Part shown: positions 17,702-24,924 of the stretch, one piece after another
How positions within the stretch are numbered: position 1 is the first letter of the stretch
How the letters are laid out: the number at the start of each line of letters is the position of its first letter
Source of the DNA: Flavobacterium agri
Lineage (GTDB): Bacteria; Bacteroidota; Bacteroidia; Flavobacteriales; Flavobacteriaceae
Direction of reading: 5' to 3'
DNA length: 64,000 bases
Assembly (NCBI RefSeq): GCF_013401995.1
Contig: NZ_JACBJI010000002.1
Span: 483,046-547,045, forward strand
The notes under the pieces: generated by a model
The model's input: only the letters and a program-made list of their open reading frames with translations
Databases searched by the model: none
Told to the model about the DNA's origin: nothing
Position numbers and translations under genes: made by a program

Positions 17702-18659
17702 TATGGTTTTCCCTCCGATCATAGAAATCCAGACCTATAGCCGATGCAATGCCAATTGTATCATTTGTCCTTACGAAGCAACAGAGGCCAAATACGGCAT
17801 TACCAAAATGCCCGACAGTTTGCTGCAGCAGATTTTAGATGAAATACGCCTGAATTCGCACCATGTCAAAACGGTCATTCCGTACCTCAATAATGAACCT
17901 TCTCTTGACAATAGGCTGATTCCCACTCTCCAGTACCTCAAAAGCCACGGACTGAAAACCGAAGTCTCTTCCAATTTTTCGGGTTTTACCGAAAGCAAGA
18001 TCGATACCCTCATCGAACAAGAGCTCGTCGATGACTTGCGCATCAGTTTTTTCGGAGGGACAAAGGCATCGTATTCCCAAATCATGCCGGGATTGAATTT
18101 TGACCAAACCGTCAAAAAGATAGAGTACTTCATTTCAAAAGCTTCCGGTAAGCAGATTCTCGACAATACCTGTTTGATACTTGTCTTATCGCCGGAATTG
18201 GATATCTCCGAGGAAACGGTGGCCTTGAAGAAGATTTTTCCTCATTTGAGAATCCGTTTTTTCGGTTACCTTGACCGGGCCGGGAACAACACGTTGAAAA
18301 ACGACACGCTTAAAACGTACGACGGATTGCAGCTTAGCGGCTGTTCGCTCAAAAGACCTTTCGAGAGATGCTGCATCGATGCCTCGGGAAACGTCATTTT
18401 GTGCTCGCAGGATTGGGATAAGGAAGTTATCGTGGGCAATGTTTCGCAATCGAGCATAACCCAAGTCTGGAACTCCGTTTCGTTTAAAGATGTACGCGAC
18501 ATGATTCTGGGGAAATCGCATTCCGATCCCGATTTCATCTGCTATAACTGTAAGTTGGCAGAATTTCAAACCTCCTCCAGGTCTGGCATCTTGAACTTTA
18601 AAGGCGACCGTTATGTCGATCAAAACGACGTGAAGTTGTTGAACCCGGATTCGTTTTGA
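17679..18659 (+). CDS. Radical SAM protein with SPASM-like C-terminus
   Basis: A 326-residue protein with the radical SAM cluster motif C23-x3-C27-x2-C30 (SRCNANCIIC) at the expected distance from the N-terminus. A C-terminal cysteine-rich part (GCSLKRPFERCC, VILCSQDW, FICYNC) around 225-300 resembles a SPASM/Twitch domain with auxiliary Fe-S binding. SPASM proteins typically modify peptides or carry out dehydrogenations and epimerisations. ATG 17679 overlaps the SDR stop by 23 nt. It is the last gene of the operon. Confidence 0.85.
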   Translation: METASDFNMVFPPIIEIQTYSRCNANCIICPYEATEAKYGITKMPDSLLQQILDEIRLNSHHVKTVIPYLNNEPSLDNRLIPTLQYLKSHGLKTEVSSNFSGFTESKIDTLIEQELVDDLRISFFGGTKASYSQIMPGLNFDQTVKKIEYFISKASGKQILDNTCLILVLSPELDISEETVALKKIFPHLRIRFFGYLDRAGNNTLKNDTLKTYDGLQLSGCSLKRPFERCCIDASGNVILCSQDWDKEVIVGNVSQSSITQVWNSVSFKDVRDMILGKSHSDPDFICYNCKLAEFQTSSRSGILNFKGDRYVDQNDVKLLNPDSF

Positions 18660-18703
18660 GCAAGAGACCCGAGTGAACTATGCCACACGTTGCTCCTGTC
18701 AGT

Positions 18704-19723
18704 TCACCGCCACCCCAACCCTGGCGCCACATGCTCCAAAATAGAAGACAACACATGCACGTTGTAATCGACGCCTAACGTATTCGGTATCGTCAACAAC
18801 AGCGTATCGGCTTCCCGGATCGCTTCGTCCTCGGCCAATTCCTTGATGAGTTTGTCGGGTTCGGCGGCATAGCTGCGTCCGAAAATGGCTTGCTTTCCGG
18901 GCTCGATCATGCCAAGCGAATCGCTTTTGCCCGATTGTCCGAAATAAATACGGTCTTGATCATTAACCAACGCAAAAATGGAACGGCTTACCGACACTCT
19001 CGGTTCTCGTGTGTGTCCGGCTTTTTTCCAAGCTTCTTTGTAGAGCCTGATTTGTTCGGCTTGTTGTATATGGAACGGTTTTCCGCTTTCGTCGTATTTC
19101 AATGTAGAACTTTGCAGGTACATGCCGTTTTCGGCCGCCCAAACAGCCGTAGCATTCGAAGCGGCTCCCCACCAGATGCGTTCGCGCAATCCCGGTGCGT
19201 GAGGTTCCAATCGCAGCAATCCCGGAGGATTCGGAAACATCGGATACGGATTCGGCTCGGCAAATCCGACTCCTTTCAATTTGTCGAGGAATTCCAAGGC
19301 TTTACGGCGTCCCATATCGGCATCCGATTCTCCTTCGTCGGGTTCGTACCCGAAATAACGCCAGCCGTCGATCACCTGTTCGGGCGAACCTCTGCTGATG
19401 CCGAGTTGCAGGCGTCCTTTCGAAATCAAATCGGCAGCGCCGGCGTCTTCTACCATATATAGCGGGTTTTCGTACCGCATGTCGATGACTCCGGTTCCGA
19501 TTTCGATCGTATTTGTCCTGGCTCCGATGGCGGAAAGCAACGGAAACGGCGAGGCGAGCTGTGCCGCGAAATGATGTACTCGGAAATACGCGCCGTCAAG
19601 ACCTAATTCTTCGGCGGCTACAGCTAAATCAATAGATTGCAGTAACGTGTCAGCTGCGGTACGCGTGGCGTAGGCGGGATGGTTGGCCCAATGGCCGAAG
19701 GAGAGGAAGCCGAGGGATTTCAT
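18704..19723 (-). CDS. Luciferase-like flavin-dependent monooxygenase (LLM class)
   Basis: A 339-residue TIM-barrel flavin enzyme. Typical segments are LGLDGAYFRVHHF (the His-His of the LLM fold), IEIGTGVIDMRYENPLYMVEDAG and GRLQLGISRGSPE. The family uses reduced FMN and oxygen; the substrate is not deducible. It converges on the radical SAM gene and is monocistronic. No sign of damage. Confidence 0.88.
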   Translation of the reverse strand: MKSLGFLSFGHWANHPAYATRTAADTLLQSIDLAVAAEELGLDGAYFRVHHFAAQLASPFPLLSAIGARTNTIEIGTGVIDMRYENPLYMVEDAGAADLISKGRLQLGISRGSPEQVIDGWRYFGYEPDEGESDADMGRRKALEFLDKLKGVGFAEPNPYPMFPNPPGLLRLEPHAPGLRERIWWGAASNATAVWAAENGMYLQSSTLKYDESGKPFHIQQAEQIRLYKEAWKKAGHTREPRVSVSRSIFALVNDQDRIYFGQSGKSDSLGMIEPGKQAIFGRSYAAEPDKLIKELAEDEAIREADTLLLTIPNTLGVDYNVHVLSSILEHVAPGLGWR

Positions 19724-20065
19724 TTTTTAAAGTTAGAAATTTTTGTTTGAGGAAAGAATATGATTCGTCTTAAAGATTACCATAGGGGTGTGATTAATAC
19801 GACTTATTTAAACAGAGATCAATAATATCCTCAGGCATTCAGCTGCATTATCTACCGTTTTTTCGTAGCCTTTTTGACGACGATTACCTAAATTTAGTTT
19901 GGAGTGAACGACCGTTACATTTCATTGAGAATTAATTCTGCGAGGTTGAGGAAATTTACAATAGAAAATTCAATTACGAGATTATGTTGCACCTTATGCT
20001 TAACCCTCTACTATAATCTTAGACACTAATTACCTTAGTATACCAAATTAAACAATCCTCCTGTT
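19724..20065. other. AT-rich intergenic stretch, no gene seen
   Basis: I find no supported gene, RNA or repeat here. It marks the change from ordinary composition to the AT-rich accessory island and carries the upstream region of the LLM gene. Confidence 0.5.
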
Positions 20066-20347
20066 TTAGGATGGGTTGTTCCTTTCAAGTATTTTAAAGT
20101 TCGTTCTAACTTCACCTATTAATCCTTGCATATCGATTGCAAGATGCCAATGAGCAAGGTGAGGAATATCAATGAATATCGGAGATTTAAGAACAAGCCC
20201 ACCGATGTATTTATATCGTCTGCCTCTTTTGTACAATTCGAGATTGTTCGCATCCATCAACCGAACGTTTGCGGCACTTCCGGACAATTCAAGTTTGACT
20301 GTCTTTCGATTGCCTTTCATGCCTAAGTCGTAGTGTATAAACTGCAT
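20066..20347 (-). CDS. DUF1883 domain protein
   Basis: A 93-residue single-domain protein: FIHYDLGMKGN, then VKLELSGSAANVRLMDANNL, a Y-K-x-G-R-R-Y-x-Y-x-G-G segment and a C-terminal WHLAIDMQGLIGEV. This is the DUF1883 pattern as I know it; elsewhere the domain is often fused or adjacent to TIR domains and defence genes. Function unknown. It lies downstream of a terminator hairpin (20389-20417), so it may have its own promoter in the 87-nt gap. Confidence 0.75.
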   Translation of the reverse strand: MQFIHYDLGMKGNRKTVKLELSGSAANVRLMDANNLELYKRGRRYKYIGGLVLKSPIFIDIPHLAHWHLAIDMQGLIGEVRTNFKILERNNPS

Positions 20348-20388
20348 AACTGGTAATTGTAGTGTATCATTGTTGGATATAAAAAGCC

Positions 20389-20417
20389 AAAAGACTGGCT
20401 CAATTGGCCAGTCTTTT
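20389..20417. terminator. Terminator hairpin between the DUF1883 gene and the 304-residue gene
   Basis: Perfect 11-bp inverted repeat AAAAGACTGGC / GCCAGTCTTTT (20389-20399, 20407-20417) with A/T tracts on both sides. It sits 18 nt past the stop of the 304-residue gene. Confidence 0.8.
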
Positions 20418-20434
20418 AGTCATCAGTGCATGTT

Positions 20435-21349
20435 TTAAATATCGAGGTTATCCAAGTCCAATGCTGGATAATGTTCTTTTGCGTAGACAAGAAATTCGTC
20501 CAATGATCCTCTGTACTTTAGAACAAAGTCTATTAAATCGTGTTTCGGTTTACGATAGACACGATAAATCTCTTTGATGACTGCTTTTTTGGAACCGTCT
20601 TTTAGAAGTCTCATCGTTTTATCATTGGCATCGTCATCGGTCTTTGATTTCTTCATCAGGTCGACAGCAATATAATTACTCGAAACAAACCAGTTATAAT
20701 ATGTTGAGTACATCCTATGACCAGCAACAATTTCGTTCGGAATAAGGATTATCCTTTTACCTTTATATTCAGGAAGATTATAAGTCGTAGTAGCCCACTG
20801 ACCTGTATTGTCATTGTAATACTCGATTTGGGTTGGATACGTCTGAATGGAGTGCTTGATACATTGCTCCTCGGTGAATTGAGCAAATACATTTCTGCAA
20901 ACATTTGAAATTACATCAGACATGATGTCCTGACCGATTCCTTCCACCAATAAAAGCACGTTGTGAGCTTCGTTTGTAATAGAAAGTCCTTGTTGAGCAA
21001 ATCGGTTTCGTCTTAGAGAGTCAAAAACCGATTTAGAGCGTTCTTTAGCCATTGCCTTACCCTTATTCGAGTCGGAATATCCGAGATGGTATTCATTCGG
21101 CTCATGTAAGTGGGAAAGAAATTTCATACCATTGACTTTATCGTTTGTCATGATAAAATTTCGATTCAAGTATTTCAAGAAAGATTCCATCTGACCGTAA
21201 ATTGTATCAATTCTTGGGTCTTGCCTATTGTTTGCAATCAAAAAAGGGCAAATAAATGCAAGTAAATCCTCGTCCATAGGTATATCAATGAACTCTACGT
21301 GACGAGTTCTAATACCGAAATGCTCTCTAAATGTGTTTGTCTGTTTCAT
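20435..21349 (-). CDS. Unknown 304-residue soluble protein of the accessory island
   Basis: I do not recognise this family. No signal peptide, membrane helix or P-loop is visible. A central segment EGIGQDIMSDVISNVCRNVF followed by FTEEQCIKH and later the strand IILIPNEIVAGH looks like an alpha/beta core with conserved acidic residues. The C-terminus is a long charged helix ending DLDNLDI. Its ATG overlaps the stop of a 48-residue membrane gene (ATGA), and a 58-residue gene lies just upstream, so the three form one operon, followed by a terminator. Context (toxin-antitoxin, sigma/protease, DUF1883) suggests a defence or stress role, as inference. Confidence 0.75.
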   Translation of the reverse strand: MKQTNTFREHFGIRTRHVEFIDIPMDEDLLAFICPFLIANNRQDPRIDTIYGQMESFLKYLNRNFIMTNDKVNGMKFLSHLHEPNEYHLGYSDSNKGKAMAKERSKSVFDSLRRNRFAQQGLSITNEAHNVLLLVEGIGQDIMSDVISNVCRNVFAQFTEEQCIKHSIQTYPTQIEYYNDNTGQWATTTYNLPEYKGKRIILIPNEIVAGHRMYSTYYNWFVSSNYIAVDLMKKSKTDDDANDKTMRLLKDGSKKAVIKEIYRVYRKPKHDLIDFVLKYRGSLDEFLVYAKEHYPALDLDNLDI

Positions 21350-21492
21350 TTTTCTTTTCTGTTTTCGTTTTGATTAATGACTGAAATGGCAATACACAAT
21401 AGTAGGATACCTGCCCCAAAAAGTAGCCCTCCATTTGTTTCGCTGGCCGAGAAACACTTGTCGCCATAGCATAGTTTAAATTCATTTTTCAT
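21346..21492 (-). CDS. Small single-span membrane protein (48 aa)
   Basis: Frame from ATG 21492 to TGA 21348-21346. The protein has a polar Cys-containing N-terminus (LCYGDKCFSAS), one hydrophobic helix (about 21-40, GGLLFGAGILLLCIAISVIN) and a short basic tail. The stop overlaps the ATG of the 304-residue gene by ATGA, strong support for translation. It may anchor or gate the partner protein; that is inference. Confidence 0.6.
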   Translation of the reverse strand: MKNEFKLCYGDKCFSASETNGGLLFGAGILLLCIAISVINQNENRKEK

Positions 21493-21516
21493 GGTTAAGT
21501 TGAATTTGGATTAATG

Positions 21517-21693
21517 TTACTTTTCTTTTGTAACGCCTTTAAACGGATCGTTACTTGACGTTTTAACGTCCATGAACCTACCCGTTTCGGTGTCACGTTT
21601 AGTCCAAAGTCCCGTCTTTGGATTTTGTACTTGTGAGCGACCAGTTACCGCTCCTTTTCTTGAATTGTCCCCGCTCGGACTGTTTTTAGCCAT
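21517..21693 (-). CDS. Small basic protein (58 aa) of a widespread uncharacterised type
   Basis: Frame from ATG 21693 to TAA 21519-21517. The order of motifs, MAKNSPSG at the start, RSQVQNP, W-T-K-R-D-x-x-T-G-R-F-M in the middle and F-K-G-V at the end, resembles small uncharacterised proteins that I recall from many bacteria, often beside accessory genes. No domain function is known to me. First gene of the - strand operon with the 48- and 304-residue proteins. Confidence 0.65.
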   Translation of the reverse strand: MAKNSPSGDNSRKGAVTGRSQVQNPKTGLWTKRDTETGRFMDVKTSSNDPFKGVTKEK

Positions 21694-21736
21694 ATTGTTA
21701 AAAATTTAGAGTTTATATAAGTCTTAAGTATAAAGT

Positions 21737-21769
21737 GTGACAAAAGCATATTTCTTTTACATTTGTCAC
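21737..21769. promoter_or_regulatory. Dyad operator candidate in a divergent promoter region, with -7 element
   Basis: Perfect 8-bp arms GTGACAAA (21737-21744) and TTTGTCAC (21762-21769), 17 bp apart, in the 91-bp gap between the divergent operons. A Bacteroidota -7 box TACATTTG lies at 21758-21765 within the right arm, facing the sigma-factor gene. A regulator on this dyad could control both directions. Confidence 0.5.
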
Positions 21770-21784
21770 TGATTTGAGTTATAA

Positions 21785-22432
21785 ATGATGAGTATGAGTT
21801 TAGAAGAATTGCAAGAGATATTACTTGCTTTTAGCTACAGGGATGAAGATGAAAAGGAAGCGCATCGTTCATTCAATATTTTATATCGGAAATTCAGTAA
21901 AACAGTTTGTTCTGTTTGCAAATCGATGCTCAAACAAATGGGCATCTTTGACGAAGAGCTAATGAATACTGCGGTGAACAATACGTTCATAAAGATATAT
22001 GAAGCACCTAAGTTAGATTTTACCCCTACAGTAGGCGCGTCTGTCGTTTCCTCTTTCGAAGCATATTTAGCCGTAATTTTGAGAAACGAGATTTTTAACC
22101 TACTTAAAGGTGTCGATAAAAATATACGCCTAGTTGATAATTATATAGACGATAAATTTGCAGAGGAAACAATTGAGACTGATACGAATGAAAGTGAAAA
22201 TATGAAATTGTTGTCTCAAATTTTAAATACATTCAATGAAAGAGATAGACAAATTGTTATAGCCTTATATAGTTTTTATGAGGAAGGAAAGAAGAATCCT
22301 TCAGAATTTTTGGATATGTTAGCAACGACTTATGGGACAACAAAAGCTAACATTAGAAAAATTAAAGAAAGGAAAGATAAAGAAATCAAGGATTTTTTTG
22401 CAAAACATTCACCATTAAAGCCCCTGAAATGA
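21785..22432 (+). CDS. Sigma-70-like RNA polymerase sigma factor
   Basis: A 215-residue protein with ECF-like layout. N-terminal region: FNILYRKFSKTVCSVCKSML and an aromatic/acidic helix (region 2-like), then YLAVILRNEIFNLLKG (region 2.3/2.4-like). After a linker come FNERDRQIVIALYSFYEEG and TYGTTKANIRKIKERKDKEI, which fit a region-4 helix-turn-helix. Start ATG 21785; the Mets at codons 2 and 4 are alternatives. It overlaps the next gene by ATGA. No classical anti-sigma membrane protein is adjacent; a metalloprotease gene is, which suggests control by proteolysis. Confidence 0.7.
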   Translation: MMSMSLEELQEILLAFSYRDEDEKEAHRSFNILYRKFSKTVCSVCKSMLKQMGIFDEELMNTAVNNTFIKIYEAPKLDFTPTVGASVVSSFEAYLAVILRNEIFNLLKGVDKNIRLVDNYIDDKFAEETIETDTNESENMKLLSQILNTFNERDRQIVIALYSFYEEGKKNPSEFLDMLATTYGTTKANIRKIKERKDKEIKDFFAKHSPLKPLK

Positions 22433-22740
22433 GCAGTAAACATAAAACAATCGGTGAAATTTTTGATGATGCTGGGATGGTATTCCCTACAACTCCTAAA
22501 GCAATCGAGGAGTTTAAAAAACACCATAATGTTGAAGATGAATGCCCATTAAATTTTGAGAACCCAATTGATATTATAATGGGTGGAAGAAAAGAGTTAA
22601 AATCACATACGCCAATTAATCTTTTCATTCCTAATGATGGTGTGCAAAATTTGGCCATGGCTGCAAGACAAGGAAAATCTATTCCGCTTGATATTAAGGC
22701 TAAAATGATTGAAGACAAGAAAAATGCACAACAAAAGTAA
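22429..22740 (+). CDS. Unknown 103-residue soluble protein between sigma factor and ImmA protease
   Basis: Unrecognised. It has no Cys-rich or membrane segment. The N-terminus contains IGEIFDDAGMVFPTTPKAIEEF, the middle a charged loop, the C-terminus a Lys-rich helix. Overlaps on both sides (4 nt with the sigma gene, 17 nt with the protease gene) show that it belongs to a three-gene unit. By position it could be an anti-sigma factor or the protease substrate. Confidence 0.65.
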   Translation: MSSKHKTIGEIFDDAGMVFPTTPKAIEEFKKHHNVEDECPLNFENPIDIIMGGRKELKSHTPINLFIPNDGVQNLAMAARQGKSIPLDIKAKMIEDKKNAQQK

Positions 22741-23545
22741 AGGCGATTTTCTTACTGATTTTCAAAAGGATAATATAGAATCCTTAGCGGAGTATGTGGC
22801 TGATTACTATTGTCCAAAAGGAGCAGTAAATCCAGAAATCATAGCTGAACAATCAAAGATATCTTTTTCCTATGGCAATTATGGTGACTCGTTTGATGGA
22901 CTTCTTGAGCATGAATATGGCAAATTCCACATTTATATAAATAATGATCGATTAGTTCATCCATATACAGAAAGAGCAAGATTTACTTTTGCTCATGAAA
23001 TTGGGCATTACTATATAGATCATCATCGCAATGCATTAGCGCAAGGGTTAGCGCCATCTCATCCATCATTTACTGGATTTGTCAGTGATAATTTGGTAGA
23101 ACGTGAAGCGGATTTTTTTGCATCATGTCTGCTATTACCAAAAAATCGTTTTAAACAAGACTGTTTTAGAAGGAAATTTGAATTTAAGTTAATTCAAGAA
23201 CTATCTAAAAAATATCAAACTAGTTTAACAGCGACCGCTTTACGTTATGCAACAATTGGTTGTTCACCAATAATGGTTGTTTACAGTGTATCAAATACCA
23301 TCAAATGGTATTGGTATACCTATGATTTTCCATTTTGGTCATTGAAACATGGCAAGCTAAGAGTCCCTGAGGACACCGCGGCCGGGGAATATTTTTCTAA
23401 AGGAAAGGAATATACGTCGAGCGAAATTGTCTTTGCTGATGATTGGTTTAATATAAAGTTTGAATCAGATATGAGTAGACAATTCTTTGAGCATTGTGTA
23501 TATGGCAAACAACAAAATGTATTGAGTATAATATGGGAAAAATGA
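22724..23545 (+). CDS. ImmA/IrrE-family metallo-endopeptidase
   Basis: A 273-residue zinc protease. The gluzincin-like H-E-x-x-H is H91-E92-IG-H95 in FTFAHEIGHYYIDHH and the third ligand is the Glu of VEREADFFASCLLLP, the ImmA/IrrE signature. A C-terminal extension (~140-273) with many aromatic residues (IKWYWYTYDFPFWS) could be the sensor part. In known systems such proteases cleave a repressor after DNA damage or ICE induction. ATG 22724 preferred; an in-frame TTG at 22709 is possible. Confidence 0.88.
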   Translation: MHNKSKGDFLTDFQKDNIESLAEYVADYYCPKGAVNPEIIAEQSKISFSYGNYGDSFDGLLEHEYGKFHIYINNDRLVHPYTERARFTFAHEIGHYYIDHHRNALAQGLAPSHPSFTGFVSDNLVEREADFFASCLLLPKNRFKQDCFRRKFEFKLIQELSKKYQTSLTATALRYATIGCSPIMVVYSVSNTIKWYWYTYDFPFWSLKHGKLRVPEDTAAGEYFSKGKEYTSSEIVFADDWFNIKFESDMSRQFFEHCVYGKQQNVLSIIWEK

Positions 23546-23585
23546 AGAAAATATAACCTTTATACATATTCCAAACATTAGAATA

Positions 23586-23744
23586 ATGAAACCATTAGCA
23601 CAGCACATCATCGAAGGTCTTAAGGAAAAATCAGAACCTGTGATTGAAAACGTAGTTAAGGAGACTACAGAGGAAAAGGAAGAAGATAAGCAAACTCTGA
23701 GTTTGTTGGAATTGGCTACTGTGGGTAATGATAAGGAAGGCTAA
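23586..23744 (+). CDS. Small acidic helical protein (52 aa)
   Basis: Frame from ATG 23586 to TAA 23744. Begins MKPLAQHIIEGLKEK, continues with a Glu/Lys-rich helix and ends LLELATVGNDKEG. Starts 40 nt after the ImmA-type gene, so may be the fourth gene of that unit. It converges with, and overlaps by 4 nt, the membrane-protein gene on the other strand. Amphipathic helix likely; function unknown. Confidence 0.45.
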   Translation: MKPLAQHIIEGLKEKSEPVIENVVKETTEEKEEDKQTLSLLELATVGNDKEG

Positions 23745-24112
23745 GTTGATTTGTCAGCATTGAAAAGATAGCGTGTAACATATCTAAAAAACACAAACAT
23801 ATTTACTGTTCCTGATGTAATCAATGCGATTAGAACTTCATCAGACAAGTAAAGTTTGTGTTGACCTGATGCAATGATTACTACCATTAAGAATGCTACC
23901 CAAAAGACCGTTAATCGAAAGATGCATTCAGCATAGTGCTTACGTTCCTCCCTATTTTGTTTCTCGTTTTCTAAGTCTGATAAATGTTTTTCATAAAAAG
24001 CACGTTCACGTCCTGAAAGTGGTGTTTCAGGCGCGTCCTGTGCAGCTTTAGCCATCGCATCAAGAATGTCTTTGGCTGATTTGTTATTTGCCTTATCCTG
24101 CGCCACCAGCAA
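23741..24112 (-). CDS. Two-helix membrane protein, candidate toxin of a Panacea toxin-antitoxin pair
   Basis: A 123-residue protein: charged, helical N-terminal half (NNKSAKDILDAMAKAA, then LENEKQNREERKHY) followed by two hydrophobic helices (about 68-85 and 92-112) and a short basic tail. It overlaps the Panacea-domain gene by 20 nt. In described Panacea systems the antitoxin is paired with diverse toxins, including small membrane proteins. That context makes this the probable toxin; the sequence alone does not prove toxicity. Confidence 0.65.
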   Translation of the reverse strand: MLVAQDKANNKSAKDILDAMAKAAQDAPETPLSGRERAFYEKHLSDLENEKQNREERKHYAECIFRLTVFWVAFLMVVIIASGQHKLYLSDEVLIALITSGTVNMFVFFRYVTRYLFNADKST

Positions 24113-24557
24113 AATTGTAGTTCTTGAAAGGGCTAAAAAATTCCTCCATCGATTTATTGGAAATGATTTGCTCGTCTTTTTTTCTTGCTTCCGTCCAAGG
24201 TGCGCCTTCTTTATGCGTCCAATTTGATAATTGAATGGCAGAAACTCGTTTTGATATCTCTAAAGCAAATTCAATTGCATCTCGACTATCGATATCAAGG
24301 TCAATTTCCGGAATATCATTCGAAACAGGAATTTCTTTGTTGCCATAGGTCTTAAATCTATGATAGACTTCACGCACAACAGGGCCATAAGGCCAAACTT
24401 CAATCGGATCTTCTATTAGAGGTGTTCCACTTTTGGCTAAATACAATCCATTTGCTATGTACAAAAGTTTCTGGAGCTTCATATTTGAAAGCTCCTGTCC
24501 ATCTTGTTTAGCTTTTTTGAGAATTTGGTTGGCGATTGTTAGAGCTGAATAAGGCAT
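24093..24557 (-). CDS. Panacea (SocA-like, DUF4065) antitoxin domain protein
   Basis: A 154-residue protein that is a whole Panacea domain: TIANQILKKAKQDGQELSNM, then KLQKLLYIANGLYLAKSG and IEVWPYGPVVREVYHRFK, the hallmark W-x-Y-G-P-V. A long C-terminal helix ends FKNYNFAGG. The domain neutralises unrelated toxins and is the antitoxin of hyperpromiscuous two-gene systems. ATG 24557 is chosen because the N-terminal 42 residues of the longer frame are hydrophobic and lie outside the domain. It precedes the membrane protein, with a 20-nt overlap, as in an antitoxin-toxin operon. Confidence 0.85.
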   Translation of the reverse strand: MPYSALTIANQILKKAKQDGQELSNMKLQKLLYIANGLYLAKSGTPLIEDPIEVWPYGPVVREVYHRFKTYGNKEIPVSNDIPEIDLDIDSRDAIEFALEISKRVSAIQLSNWTHKEGAPWTEARKKDEQIISNKSMEEFFSPFKNYNFAGGAG

Positions 24558-24736
24558 ATAATTAGAATTTCGGGTTGGACAAAGGAATGCTCTGAAATAA
24601 GCAATTACGGAATGTAAGTTTAACAAAGCTACGAATTTAAAGAATATGTATAACAATCCTTCCCTAGAATTGTCACACGTCAATCCCGTTTATTAATTTT
24701 ACCATAATAAAATATTCGTGCTTAATTGCATTATTG

Positions 24737-24924
24737 CTTAAATCCACTCACCACCCTGAAATCGCAAGATTTCTTGATTTTACAAGCAAATAATGTTATG
24801 AGGTACGCCAGTATGGCGTGGCTTGTGTCATTGCTTGTAAGGGATGTGGTGTCCTGGATTTAAGTGTGGTACAATGTCCACGCTTATTTTATTGCAAGCA
24901 GTTAAACTTAAATCCATACACCAC
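24737..24924. repeat. Structured element: three copies of an 18-nt motif with nested hairpins
   Basis: Copies of CTTAAATCCA-n2/3-CACCAC lie at 24737-24754 (direct), 24845-24863 (inverted) and 24907-24924 (direct). Copy 1 with copy 2 closes a three-way-junction-like fold holding GAAATC-GCAA-GATTTC (24758-24773) and a TTACAAGCAA/TTGCTTGTAA stem (24780-24789, 24831-24840) with an inner ACGCCA/TGGCGT hairpin (24805-24819). Copy 2 can instead pair with copy 3, enclosing an AAGtGTGG/CCACgCTT hairpin (24861-24884). The two pairings exclude each other. Could be a structured RNA, a recombination site or an element remnant. Confidence 0.6.

Noticed and set aside
11156..18659. Lasso peptide cluster
   Set aside because: HprK-like kinase and NTP_transf_5 occur in some lasso loci, but no asparagine-synthetase-like cyclase or transglutaminase-like protease is present.
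24737..24924. Integron attC site or CRISPR array as an explanation of the repeats
   Set aside because: A GTTAAAC is present at 24901 but no convincing partner RYYYAAC core, no integrase, and no regular spacer series or cas genes.
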